Shown: in pieces, positions 56,500-64,000 of the stretch
Numbering within the stretch: the stretch's first letter is position 1
How the letters are laid out: each line of letters starts with the position of its first letter
DNA from: an uncultured Acetatifactor sp.
Lineage (GTDB): Bacteria > Bacillota > Clostridia > Lachnospirales > Lachnospiraceae
DNA length: 64,000 bases
Direction of reading: 5' to 3'
NCBI GenBank assembly: GCA_910589035.1
Contig: CAJUSI010000030.1
Coordinates: 19,252-83,251, forward strand
The notes under the pieces: model-generated
Databases searched by the model: none
Seen by the model: only the letters and a program-made list of their open reading frames with translations
Told to the model about the DNA's origin: nothing
Position numbers and translations under genes: made by a program

Positions 56500-58098
56500 C
56501 TACTTCCATTTGTCACAGAGAGAATTGATCTGGTCCGCAAATTTATTCATATCCTTATTGGTCATTCCGTCAATCCCCTTCACAAGGTTAAGCAGCCTCT
56601 GAGCAGCCGCCAGCAGCTTCGCATAGATATTGGAAGCTGCGGTCTTGGCCTTCTTCTTCACGGGTACAGGTACTGCCTCGTATTCCAGCCTGCCGGACAC
56701 AAGGTCAAACACGGTTCCGCTGTACGGCGCATAGGTTTTCTGCCCGTATTCTATCTTCAGACATTCCGCGAATCCGGTACACACGCTGTCTTCACCGTGC
56801 ACAATGAACACCCTTTCCGGCTTCTCCGTGAAGCCGCTGATCCATTCGATCAGGCCGTTCTTGTCCGCGTGCCCGCTCATGCCCACCAGCTTCTTGATCT
56901 CTGCCCGCACCTGAATGGACTCTCCGAACAGCTTCACCTCGTCGATTCCGTCCACAATCAGCCTGCCCAGCGTTCCCACCGCCTGATATCCCACAAAGAG
57001 GATGGTACACTCCGGTCTCCAGAGATTATGCTTCAGGTGATGCCTGATACGCCCTGCCTCGCACATGCCGGAAGCGGAAATAATTACCTTGGGCGTCTCT
57101 ATAAAGTTGATTTCCCTGGATTCTTCGCTGGTAATGGCAAGCTTTAATCCCGCAAAGGAGATGGGGTTGATTCCCTGTTTCACCAGCTCCAGTGCCTCCC
57201 CAGAGAAGCATTCCATCCTGTTGTCCTGAAAGATCCCCGTGGCCTCCACTGCCAGAGGGCTGTCCACATACACCGGGAAATCCTCATGTCCCTTCACCAG
57301 TCTGTCCGCCTTGATCCTGCGCAGGAAGAAAAGCAGTTCCTGGGTACGGCCCACCGCAAAGGAGGGGATAACCACATTTCCGCCCCTGTCAAAGGTTTCC
57401 TTCAATATGGCGGCAAGCTCATGCACATAATCCGGACGCTCCACCGAGTGCAGCCTGTCGCCGTATGTAGATTCCATCACCACATAATCCGCTTCCCTGG
57501 TTGGAATGGGACTGTGCAGCAGCGGCTGGTTCTTGTTGCCCACATCCCCGGAAAATACGATCTTTCTGGTATTTTCTCCCTCCGTCAGCCACACTTCGAT
57601 GCTGGAGGAACCCAACAGATGCCCGATATCCGTAAAGCGGATGGTCATCTCGTCGCACACCTTTATCTCCCTGTCATAATGACAGGGAACGATTCGCTTG
57701 ATAATTCCCTCCGCATCTTCCATGGTGTAGAGCGGCTCCATAGCGGCGACGGCTTCACTTCTCTTTGCCTTCCTGTTCTTCCACTCCGCTTCCATCATCT
57801 GAATATGCGCACAGTCGCGAAGCATGATACTGCACAGATCTGCGGTTGCATCCGTTGCATACACCTGCCCCCTGAAGCCCTTTGCATACAGAAGCGGCAG
57901 CAGTCCCGTATGATCGATATGGGCATGGGTGAGCAGCACATAATCGATCTGTGTCTCATCCACCGGCAGAGCTACATTCTCGAATACATTCACCCCCTGC
58001 TCCATACCACAGTCCACCAGGATATGCTTCCCTCCTGCCTCAAGGTAATGACAGCTTCCCGTCACCTCATGGGCGGCGCCAACAAAAATCAGTTTCAT
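56500..58098 (-). CDS. MBL-fold/beta-CASP RNA-processing nuclease
   Basis: 532 residues from ATG 58098 behind AAAAGGAGGG. MBL motifs: LTHAHIDHTGLLPLL (HxHxDH), GHLLGSSSIEVW, and SGDVGN. Beta-CASP motifs follow: VVMESTYGDRLH, FAVGRTQELLFFLRR, ISASGMCEAGRIRHHL and the C-terminal GMSGHADKNGLIEWI. This is the YSH1/CPSF-73-like group of bacterial ribonucleases. A Lys/Ala-rich tail of about 50 residues follows. Its target RNAs are unknown. Confidence 0.93.
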   Translation of the reverse strand: MKLIFVGAAHEVTGSCHYLEAGGKHILVDCGMEQGVNVFENVALPVDETQIDYVLLTHAHIDHTGLLPLLYAKGFRGQVYATDATADLCSIMLRDCAHIQMMEAEWKNRKAKRSEAVAAMEPLYTMEDAEGIIKRIVPCHYDREIKVCDEMTIRFTDIGHLLGSSSIEVWLTEGENTRKIVFSGDVGNKNQPLLHSPIPTREADYVVMESTYGDRLHSVERPDYVHELAAILKETFDRGGNVVIPSFAVGRTQELLFFLRRIKADRLVKGHEDFPVYVDSPLAVEATGIFQDNRMECFSGEALELVKQGINPISFAGLKLAITSEESREINFIETPKVIISASGMCEAGRIRHHLKHNLWRPECTILFVGYQAVGTLGRLIVDGIDEVKLFGESIQVRAEIKKLVGMSGHADKNGLIEWISGFTEKPERVFIVHGEDSVCTGFAECLKIEYGQKTYAPYSGTVFDLVSGRLEYEAVPVPVKKKAKTAASNIYAKLLAAAQRLLNLVKGIDGMTNKDMNKFADQINSLCDKWK

Positions 58099-58151
58099 AC
58101 CATCCCTCCTTTTCGTATCCATTTACCCTCTATATTACCTGCCTTTGTATC

Positions 58152-59420
58152 CTATTCCTTCTTCCCGAATGTCACCTTGCTGTAATACTCCAGAATACAG
58201 CTTCTCATAAGCGCCAGAGCCGCGCTCACCGCAGACTCCCTCACCTTCCCCCGATTGCCGGAGAACTGATACTGCTTCACGGTCACCTTTCCCTTCACAT
58301 AACAGGCGATATAGACCAGCCCCACCGGCTTCTCCTCCGTTCCCCCATCGGGACCCGCTATTCCGGTGACGGCCGCCGCCACATCCGCCTTGTGCAGCAG
58401 GGCAGCGCCCTTTGCCATCTCCTCCGCCGTTTTCTCGCTGACGGCGCCATATTTATGCAGCGTGCCTTTCTTCACCCCAAGCAGCCTTCGCTTTGCCTTA
58501 TTGGAATATGTGATCACCCCGGCCTTATACACCTCTGAAATCCCGGGGACATTGACCAGCCTTCCGGAGAGCAGTCCTCCCGTGCAGGACTCGGCACAGG
58601 TCACCGTAAGCTTATTTGCCAGCAGCAGATCCACCACGGATTTCTCCAGGGTGGTATCCTCCTCCGTGCTGTAGATGTGATTTCCAAACCTTGCCTTCAG
58701 CTCCTTCACCATGGGCTTAATCAGCTTTCCGGCCGTTTTCCTGTCCCCGGCATTGGCCGTGACACGGATATGCACCTCCCCCGTTTTGGCATAGGTGGCA
58801 ATGGTGGGGTTGGTCTGTCCGTCGATCAGATCCTTCACCATGGTTTCCGCACTGCTCTCGCCCACGCCGCAGATTTTCACGGTCTGGGAACAGATCACCT
58901 GGGAGGTCAGCGCGGACAGATAAGGAATCACGCTCTCCTCGAACATGGGGCAGATTTCATTGGGAGGCCCCGGAAGGAGAATCAGCTTCGCCGCTTCCTC
59001 CTCCATAATGATTCCCGGGGCGGTTCCGTTATGATTTTCCAGGATAAGAGCTCCTTCCGGCGCCATGGCCTGCTTCCAGTTATTATTCGTAGGCTCCATT
59101 CCCCTGCCGGCAAAGAAATCCTCTATGGCCTTTTTGCTGGGCTCATGCAGATACATCTGCCTGCCGCAGACCTTTGCTGCCGTTTCCTTGGTCAGATCAT
59201 CCTCCGTCGGCCCCAGCCCGCCGGAAAGGATCACCACATCCGAACGCTCCATGGCAGTCTTAAGCACCTGGGCAAGCCTCTCCTCATTGTCGCCCACCAC
59301 CGTCTGATAATAGCAGGAAAGTCCAAGCCCCGCACATTTTTCGGCGAGATACGCGGCGTTGGTATTCACAATACTCCCCAGTAAAAGCTCCGTTCCCACA
59401 CAAATCAATTCAGCATTCAT
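58152..59420 (-). CDS. cinA: CinA family protein (nicotinamide mononucleotide deamidase)
   Basis: 422 residues. N-terminal MoCF-like domain (MNAELICVGTELLLGSIVN, LSGGLGPTEDDLTKE), and the C-terminal NMN deamidase domain (TVTCAESCTGGLLSGRLVN, AAAVTGIAGPDGGTEEKPVG). It recycles NMN and ADP-ribose-derived metabolites and is often linked with recA. Here it ends the yicC-cinA run, 3 nt from pgsA. Confidence 0.95.
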   Translation of the reverse strand: MNAELICVGTELLLGSIVNTNAAYLAEKCAGLGLSCYYQTVVGDNEERLAQVLKTAMERSDVVILSGGLGPTEDDLTKETAAKVCGRQMYLHEPSKKAIEDFFAGRGMEPTNNNWKQAMAPEGALILENHNGTAPGIIMEEEAAKLILLPGPPNEICPMFEESVIPYLSALTSQVICSQTVKICGVGESSAETMVKDLIDGQTNPTIATYAKTGEVHIRVTANAGDRKTAGKLIKPMVKELKARFGNHIYSTEEDTTLEKSVVDLLLANKLTVTCAESCTGGLLSGRLVNVPGISEVYKAGVITYSNKAKRRLLGVKKGTLHKYGAVSEKTAEEMAKGAALLHKADVAAAVTGIAGPDGGTEEKPVGLVYIACYVKGKVTVKQYQFSGNRGKVRESAVSAALALMRSCILEYYSKVTFGKKE

Positions 59421-59423
59421 AAA

Positions 59424-60005
59424 CTATTTCTGCTCCCTCATCACTTCCCTGTTCTTGACCAGATAATCGATCAGCGATATCACCGTCAGCCCCAGGGCAA
59501 TCCACATGACAATATCCGTCAAAAGCTGCAGCTGCGGAATATTTGCAATCATAAGGCATACCATCACCATCTGAAAGGTGGTCTTAAACTTCCCCCAATA
59601 GCTGGCGGCAATGACCACTCCCTTGTCCGCCGCCACCAGGCGGAATCCGCTGATGATAAAATCCCTGCTGATAATCACGACCACGACCCAGGAAGGGATC
59701 CTTCCAAGCTCCACCAGCACAATCAGCCCCGCACAGACCAGGAGCTTATCAGCCAGCGGATCCATAAACTTTCCGAAATTGGTCACCAGATTGTACTTCC
59801 TAGCAATTTTCCCGTCGATCAGATCGGTGAGGCTGGCAATGATGAACACCGCCAGCGCAATATAATCCACATACTCCATTATTCCGCCGAACACCGCTCT
59901 GAACCATCCCCAATCATTGCTCTGTCCCAGAAGCAGAAGAACAAAAGGCACAATCAGGATAATGCGGAATACTGTAAGTTTATTGGGTAAATTCATCTTT
60001 TTCAC
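59424..60005 (-). CDS. pgsA: CDP-diacylglycerol-glycerol-3-phosphate 3-phosphatidyltransferase
   Basis: 193 residues, several TM helices. The CDP-alcohol phosphatidyltransferase signature is present: ASLTDLIDGKIARKYNLVTNFGKFMDPLADKLL (split across about 60-92). It forms phosphatidylglycerol phosphate for anionic phospholipid synthesis. The ATG overlaps the rimO stop (ATGA). Confidence 0.95.
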   Translation of the reverse strand: MKKMNLPNKLTVFRIILIVPFVLLLLGQSNDWGWFRAVFGGIMEYVDYIALAVFIIASLTDLIDGKIARKYNLVTNFGKFMDPLADKLLVCAGLIVLVELGRIPSWVVVVIISRDFIISGFRLVAADKGVVIAASYWGKFKTTFQMVMVCLMIANIPQLQLLTDIVMWIALGLTVISLIDYLVKNREVMREQK

Positions 60006-61345
60006 GAGAACTCCTCCCCCCTGTCTGCGATCTCGCCAATCAGGTCATATTCATTGGAATCTGTCACGACCGCCTTCACAAAATCCCCGGTCATCAGATT
60101 GGCCCCGGTCCTTAAAAAAAGAAAGCCGTCTACATTGGGCGCGTCCCTGTAGGTTCTGGCCGCGTAGATATCTTCCTCCGCAACCCTGCCCTCTATCATG
60201 ACGGTTACTTCCCGTCCGATCATATCCTCAGCCTTCTCAAAGGCAATGGCCTGCTGCAATTCCATCAGCTCGTCCCTTCTTGCCTCCTTTACGGCTTCTT
60301 CCACCTGGTCCGGCATTCCCGCGGCCGGGGTGCCTTCCTCCTGAGAATAGGCAAAAACCCCCAGTCTGTCAAATTCCATCTCGTTGACAAAACGGTACAG
60401 TTCTTCAAAATCCTCCTGGGTCTCCCCCGGAAAGCCGCTGATCAGCGTGGTTCTCAGGCAGATATCCGGAATCCGCTCCCGCAGCCTTCCGATCAGTTCC
60501 CGCAGCTCCTTTTGGCAGGTATGCCGGCCCATACGTCTCAGCACCCCGTCCGCAGCGTGCTGAATGGGAATATCCAGGTAATGGCATATCTTCGGTTCCT
60601 GAGCCATCACATCGATGAGCTCCTGTGTAATCTCCTCCGGATAACAGTACAAAACCCTGATCCAGCGGATATCCCTGATTTCCGCAAGCTTTTTCAGAAG
60701 CCGGGGAAGACTCTTTTTCCCATACAGATCCACCCCGTAGAGCGTGGTCTCCTGGGCCACCAGGATCAGCTCCTTCACCCCGTTCTGTGCCAGTCTCTCC
60801 GCCTGCGCCGTCAGCTCCTCCATGGGAATACTTCTGTAATTTCCCCGGACCCCCGGAATCACGCAATAGGTACAATGCTTGCCGCAGCCCTCTGCAATCT
60901 TCAGATAGGCATAATGTCCGCCCGTGGTCACCGCTCTTTCCTGCCGGAAAGCCGGAGGCGCATTCAGATCTCTGAAGCGGTTCTTCCTCTCCCCCGCCAG
61001 AACATCCTCCACGGCTTCCCCGATCTCCTCTATGGCGGCGGTTCCCACCAATGCATCCACCTCAGGAATTTCCTTTTGGACTTCCTCCCCATAGCGCTGG
61101 GCCAGACAGCCGGCGGCAATCAGGCCTTTCAGTCTGCCCGAGGTACGCAGATCCCCCAGTTCCAGCAGGGTCTGGATGCTTTCCTCCTTGGCGTCCCCGA
61201 TAAAGCAGCAGGTATTGACCACGGCCACATCGGCTTCCTCCGCATCGAACACAAATTCATATCCTTTTTCTCTGAGGATTCCCAGCATCAGCTCCGTATC
61301 CGCCAGATTCTTATCACAGCCCAGTGAAACAAATACTATTTTCAT
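60002..61345 (-). CDS. rimO: ribosomal protein S12 methylthiotransferase
   Basis: 447 residues. UPF0004 domain with three conserved Cys (SLGCDKNLADTE, NTCCF, AAGCLAQRYGE), then the radical SAM motif CGKHCTYCVIPGVRG (C-x3-C-x2-C) and C-terminal TRAM domain (about 375-440). It inserts a methylthio group on Asp of ribosomal protein S12, with two 4Fe-4S clusters. It overlaps pgsA by 4 bp. Confidence 0.96.
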   Translation of the reverse strand: MKIVFVSLGCDKNLADTELMLGILREKGYEFVFDAEEADVAVVNTCCFIGDAKEESIQTLLELGDLRTSGRLKGLIAAGCLAQRYGEEVQKEIPEVDALVGTAAIEEIGEAVEDVLAGERKNRFRDLNAPPAFRQERAVTTGGHYAYLKIAEGCGKHCTYCVIPGVRGNYRSIPMEELTAQAERLAQNGVKELILVAQETTLYGVDLYGKKSLPRLLKKLAEIRDIRWIRVLYCYPEEITQELIDVMAQEPKICHYLDIPIQHAADGVLRRMGRHTCQKELRELIGRLRERIPDICLRTTLISGFPGETQEDFEELYRFVNEMEFDRLGVFAYSQEEGTPAAGMPDQVEEAVKEARRDELMELQQAIAFEKAEDMIGREVTVMIEGRVAEEDIYAARTYRDAPNVDGFLFLRTGANLMTGDFVKAVVTDSNEYDLIGEIADRGEEFS

Positions 61346-61414
61346 ACAGACCTCACAACCGAAAATAGCCGGCTTTTCGCCAGCTACCTCCCTGCCAGAC
61401 GAAACTCCTCCGCC

Positions 61415-61645
61415 CTACTCGCTGCCAAGTATTTTAATCTTGCCCTGATTCAGCTCCTCCACGGCCACTGAAAGAGGTTTCTTATCCCTGCCCTCCACCA
61501 GCGTGTCCTCTCCGCTGATAATCTGCCTTGCCCTTTTGGATGTGGCCATCACGATGGAATAGCGGCTGCTCACCACCGGCGTCTCCCCCTGCTCCACATC
61601 ACTGTTTACTACCTTCATTAAATCTGAATAAGACGGATGTAACAT
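61415..61645 (-). CDS. rpoZ: DNA-directed RNA polymerase subunit omega
   Basis: 76 residues. MLHPSYSDLMKVVNSDVEQG, then RYSIVMATSKRARQIISG and KPLSVAVEELNQGKI match RpoZ. It stabilises the beta' subunit. It starts 1 bp within the gmk stop, so it is translationally coupled to gmk, as is typical in Firmicutes. Confidence 0.95.
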   Translation of the reverse strand: MLHPSYSDLMKVVNSDVEQGETPVVSSRYSIVMATSKRARQIISGEDTLVEGRDKKPLSVAVEELNQGKIKILGSE

Positions 61646-62286
61646 TACTCTTGCACTCCTTTCGCATAACTATGCAGTTCTTCTCTGATTTTCTTTACAA
61701 ATTTCTCTCTCCGGACCGGCGCCCAGCGGGCCGCAGCCACCAAGCTGTGGACATCCTCCGCGCTTTGCTCCAGATTGTCGTTGACCACCAGGTAATCATA
61801 GGCTTCCACCCCTTCCGATTCCTCCGCGGCACGGGCCAGACGGTTCGCAATGGCCTCCTCGCTCTCCGTCCCCCTTCCCTCCAGCCTTCGCTTCAGTTCC
61901 TTTACATTGGGAGGCGTCACAAAGATCAGCAGGCATTCGGGAAATTTCTTTTTGATCTTCAGCGCTCCCTGAATCTCGATCTCCAGTATTACATTCTTCC
62001 CGGCAGCCAGCTGTTCTTCCACATAGGTCCTGGGCGTGCCATAATAATTGCCGCAGTAGAGCGCATATTCGATAAGGCCGTCCTGTTCTATCTCCTTTTC
62101 AAAATGCTCCCTGTCCGTGAAGAAATACTCCACGCCCTCCCGCTCTCCTTCCCGGGGCGCACGGGTGGTCATGGAGACGGACAGCGAATACTGCTCCCTG
62201 TGCCTGCGCAGAAGCTCCTTTACAAGTGTACCCTTTCCGGCGCCGGAAAAACCGGAAATAACAATCAGAATTCCCTTTTTTTCCAT
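61645..62286 (-). CDS. gmk: guanylate kinase
   Basis: 213 residues from ATG 62286; the open frame continues 55 codons upstream across remA and is not used. P-loop GFSGAGKGTL, then SMTTRAPREGEREGVEYFF, YGTPRTYVEE and ILEIEIQGALKIKKKFPE. It phosphorylates GMP to GDP. It begins 2 nt after the remA stop and overlaps rpoZ by 1 bp. Confidence 0.96.
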   Translation of the reverse strand: MEKKGILIVISGFSGAGKGTLVKELLRRHREQYSLSVSMTTRAPREGEREGVEYFFTDREHFEKEIEQDGLIEYALYCGNYYGTPRTYVEEQLAAGKNVILEIEIQGALKIKKKFPECLLIFVTPPNVKELKRRLEGRGTESEEAIANRLARAAEESEGVEAYDYLVVNDNLEQSAEDVHSLVAAARWAPVRREKFVKKIREELHSYAKGVQE

Positions 62287-62287
62287 A

Positions 62288-62566
62288 TTATTTCTCCTCC
62301 AACTCCTCCATGCCGTTTTCTTCCGGGGGCTGTGTTCCGACCTGAACCCGACCTGCGATGGTCTCCGGCAAAAGAGCCGAAAGAACCACCTGGCTGTTCT
62401 CCATGACAAGCACCGATTTCGTCTTACGCCCCTGAGTGGCGTCGATGGCAAGCCCTCTCTCCCGTGCGCTCTGCACCAGTCTCTTGATGGGCGCCGCTTC
62501 CGGACTTACGATCGCAATAATCTTTGCCGTGTTTACTATATTGCCAAAGCCGATATGGATAAGCAT
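62288..62566 (-). CDS. remA: extracellular matrix regulator RemA
   Basis: 92 residues: MLIHIGFGNIVNTAKIIAIV, then KRLVQSARERGLAIDATQGR and KTKSVLVMENSQVVLSALLP, the RemA/YlzA (DUF370) pattern. It is a DNA-binding regulator of matrix/biofilm genes in Bacillus. It lies between yicC and gmk, its usual position. The C-terminal tail (EENGMEELEEK) is acidic. Confidence 0.94.
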   Translation of the reverse strand: MLIHIGFGNIVNTAKIIAIVSPEAAPIKRLVQSARERGLAIDATQGRKTKSVLVMENSQVVLSALLPETIAGRVQVGTQPPEENGMEELEEK

Positions 62567-62666
62567 ACTGCCAACCTCTGTTCTTCTATCTTTCTCATCC
62601 GGATCCGTTCACCGGTATGCCCTGTTCCTGCTTTCGGTTCCGGGTCTGCCCCGGCTTTCCCGCTCC

Positions 62667-63545
62667 CTATTCTATATTCTGGATCTGTTCCCGAACCTTC
62701 TCAATCTCCGTCTTCAGCTCGATGGCGCAGTTGGAAAGCTCCAGGTCGTTTGCCTTGGAGAGAATGGTATTGGCCTCCCTGTTCATCTCCTGGGCAATGA
62801 AATCCAGCTTCCGGCCCACGGAACCTCCCTTTAAGAGCGTATCCTTCGCCGTCTCCACATGGCTGCGCAGCCGCACAATCTCCTCGTCCACGCATACCTT
62901 ATCCGCGAAAATGGTTACCTCCGTGATAAGTCTCCCCTCATCCACATTCACATCTTCCAGAAGCTCCCTGACCCTCTCCTCCAGCCTGCGCCGGTATTCC
63001 GCAATAATCTGAGGAGAGCGCTCCGCTATAAAATCCACCAGAGCCAGTATGCCGTCCAGCTTCTCAATTAAATCATCTCTTAAATGGCTGCCCTCCGATA
63101 TGCGTGCATCCACAAATCTGCCCGCAGCACCCGCAACGGCGCTGCGCAGTTCCTTCCACAGCTCCTCCTCATCCAAATCCGCTTCTTCCATAGTAAATAT
63201 CTCGGGAAATCTGGAAAGCGTAGAAGCGCGGATGTCATTGTCCAGGTGGAACTCCTCAGCCATCTGTGTCAGATAAGTCAGGTATTCCTGCGCCACTTCC
63301 CTGTTATAACGGACGGCGGAGGTTTTCTCGGAGAAATCCTCATAGGAAATGTATACATCCACCTTTCCCCGCGAAATATAACTTTTCAGTTCACTGCGGA
63401 TGGACGACTCAAAGAAATTAAGCGCCTTCGGCATTTTAATGTTTACATCCAAATAACGGTGGTTGACTGATTTTATCTCCACCGTAAATTTCCTGTTGTT
63501 CTCGGCAGACTCCCCTCTGCCGAAACCTGTCATGCTTTTGATCAT
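62667..63545 (-). CDS. yicC: YicC-family endoribonuclease
   Basis: 292 residues from ATG 63545 behind GGAGTGCTC. Starts MIKSMTGFGRGESAENNRKF, then EIKSVNHRYLDVNIKMP and the C-terminal GRKLDFIAQEMNREANTILS and the CAIELKTEIEKVREQIQN end, the YicC/YloC signature. Members cleave RNA and modulate small RNA stability. It is the first gene of the yicC-remA-gmk-rpoZ-rimO-pgsA-cinA operon. Confidence 0.95.
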   Translation of the reverse strand: MIKSMTGFGRGESAENNRKFTVEIKSVNHRYLDVNIKMPKALNFFESSIRSELKSYISRGKVDVYISYEDFSEKTSAVRYNREVAQEYLTYLTQMAEEFHLDNDIRASTLSRFPEIFTMEEADLDEEELWKELRSAVAGAAGRFVDARISEGSHLRDDLIEKLDGILALVDFIAERSPQIIAEYRRRLEERVRELLEDVNVDEGRLITEVTIFADKVCVDEEIVRLRSHVETAKDTLLKGGSVGRKLDFIAQEMNREANTILSKANDLELSNCAIELKTEIEKVREQIQNIE

Positions 63546-63731
63546 GAGCACTCCTATCCGGGCGACCCCCTCTATGCTGCATATCTTATTTTATTATAAG
63601 GTAAGATTTGGAATGCGTCAAGAGTAAGCGGAGGCATTTTAGTGAGAGGATTATCTGTTGGTCCGACAGTTCGTGGACTCATCAACAGAACATACGTACT
63701 ATCTACAACTGTCTGTAACTTTTCAGACACA

Positions 63732-63769
63732 TAAAAACAGCGGAACCCCACATTTTATGGGATTCCGCT
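63732..63769 (-). terminator. intrinsic terminator after tRNA-Gly
   Basis: Read on the minus strand, AGCGGAATCCCA pairs with TGGGGTTCCGCT around a short AT-rich loop, followed by GTTTTT. It starts about 10 nt beyond the tRNA 3' end. Confidence 0.8.
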
Positions 63770-63778
63770 ACATAAAAA

Positions 63779-63850
63779 GCGATAGACGGGACTCGAACCC
63801 GCGGGTTCCACCTTGGCAAGGTGGCGCTCTACCAACTGAGCCACTATCGC
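63779..63850 (-). tRNA. tRNA-Gly (anticodon GCC)
   Basis: 72 nt. Acceptor GCGATAG pairs with CTATCGC. D arm GGCTCAGTTGGTAGAGC; anticodon stem CCACC/GGTGG with loop TTGCCAA and anticodon GCC; T arm CGGGTTCGAGTCCCG. The 3' CCA is not encoded. A terminator follows. Confidence 0.97.
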
Positions 63851-63956
63851 TTGCTGCGAACAAAATATATATTACTATAGAGAACTTCAAATGTCAATAT
63901 CTTTTTTTAAATTTGTGGAAAATATAAAAAGGGGAGCTTCAAGAATTGTATTCCAT

Positions 63957-64000
63957 TTACTTCATCTCCCAGTACCCGTCGTAAGCATACCCTGTCTTCC
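63957..64000 (-). CDS. C-terminal end of a CDS running off the window
   Basis: On the minus strand the window end reads KTGYAYDGYWEMK followed by TAA at 63959-63957. It looks like a genuine protein end with aromatic and acidic residues, but too little is present to identify it. It would be transcribed toward the tRNA. Confidence 0.35.
   Translation of the reverse strand, partial: KTGYAYDGYWEMK

Noticed and set aside
63600..63730. tRNA-Gly neighbourhood considered as an integration site
   Set aside because: No duplicated tRNA 3' end or integrase is visible in the window.

Overview
The window looks like chromosomal DNA of a spore-forming anaerobe of the Clostridia, most likely Lachnospiraceae. 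This rests on gene content and order: the housekeeping run yicC-remA-gmk-rpoZ-rimO-pgsA-cinA, an 874-residue pyruvate phosphate dikinase, a ppk1-ppx pair, a SleC-like spore cortex-lytic gene and DUF5050/DUF6033-type proteins. Ribosome binding sites are strong and AGGAGG-like. The assignment is by recognition, not by a database search.

Layout. (1) 1-3.3 kb: an OmpR-type two-component system and a lipoprotein gene whose promoters share the same 32-bp architecture. (2) 3.4-13.8 kb: an immunity island, all on the minus strand. A 1592-residue multi-domain protein combines TPR-like, SUKH, DUF4261-, DUF7832- and DUF4253-like units. It is followed by FGE-like, P-loop kinase, NADAR, zinc-ribbon, DUF5713-, DUF2004- and Imm17-like genes. 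No cognate toxin is visible. (3) 14-22.7 kb: accessory DNA that looks more AT-rich, with a GNAT toxin-antitoxin-like pair, DUF6033-type genes, an AraC regulator with an ABC exporter pair (one half truncated), small paralogous ORFs, a retropepsin-like gene and several gene remnants. (4) 22.8-43.7 kb: mostly core genes (ppdK, GDPD, ABC-F, PHP, HAD, maf, ppk1, ppx, DUF815 ATPase, pheA, DUF5050, ArsR, P-type ATPase). Intergenic gaps hold dispersed repeats, a hairpin cluster and a MITE-like element. (5) 43.9-50.85 kb: a SleC-like germination gene split by a 5,643-bp element. (6) 51-64 kb: htpG with a CIRCE operator, a PrsA-like foldase, ilvE, folA, an MBL/beta-CASP nuclease, the yicC-to-cinA run and tRNA-Gly.

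Main discovery candidate. The 12-bp sequence GGTACCGCAACC occurs at 44617-44628 and 50260-50271. Precise recombination between the copies rejoins two halves of one reading frame into a 427-residue protein with a SpoIID-like and a peptidoglycan-binding domain, the architecture of clostridial SleC. The intervening DNA encodes a large serine recombinase at one edge and a four-gene glycan cassette (DegT aminotransferase, FdtA-like ketoisomerase, GT2 glycosyltransferase, GtrA flippase) ending 8 nt from the other edge. It resembles a cross between a serotype-conversion cassette and developmentally excised elements such as skin in sigK or SPbeta in spsM. Excision during sporulation would restore the cortex-lytic gene; this is an inference.

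Other points: three families of dispersed or tandem intergenic repeats, a cluster of perfect hairpins at 35.7-35.9 kb with two related loops, and a remnant of a ppdK 3' end about 1.8 kb from the real one.
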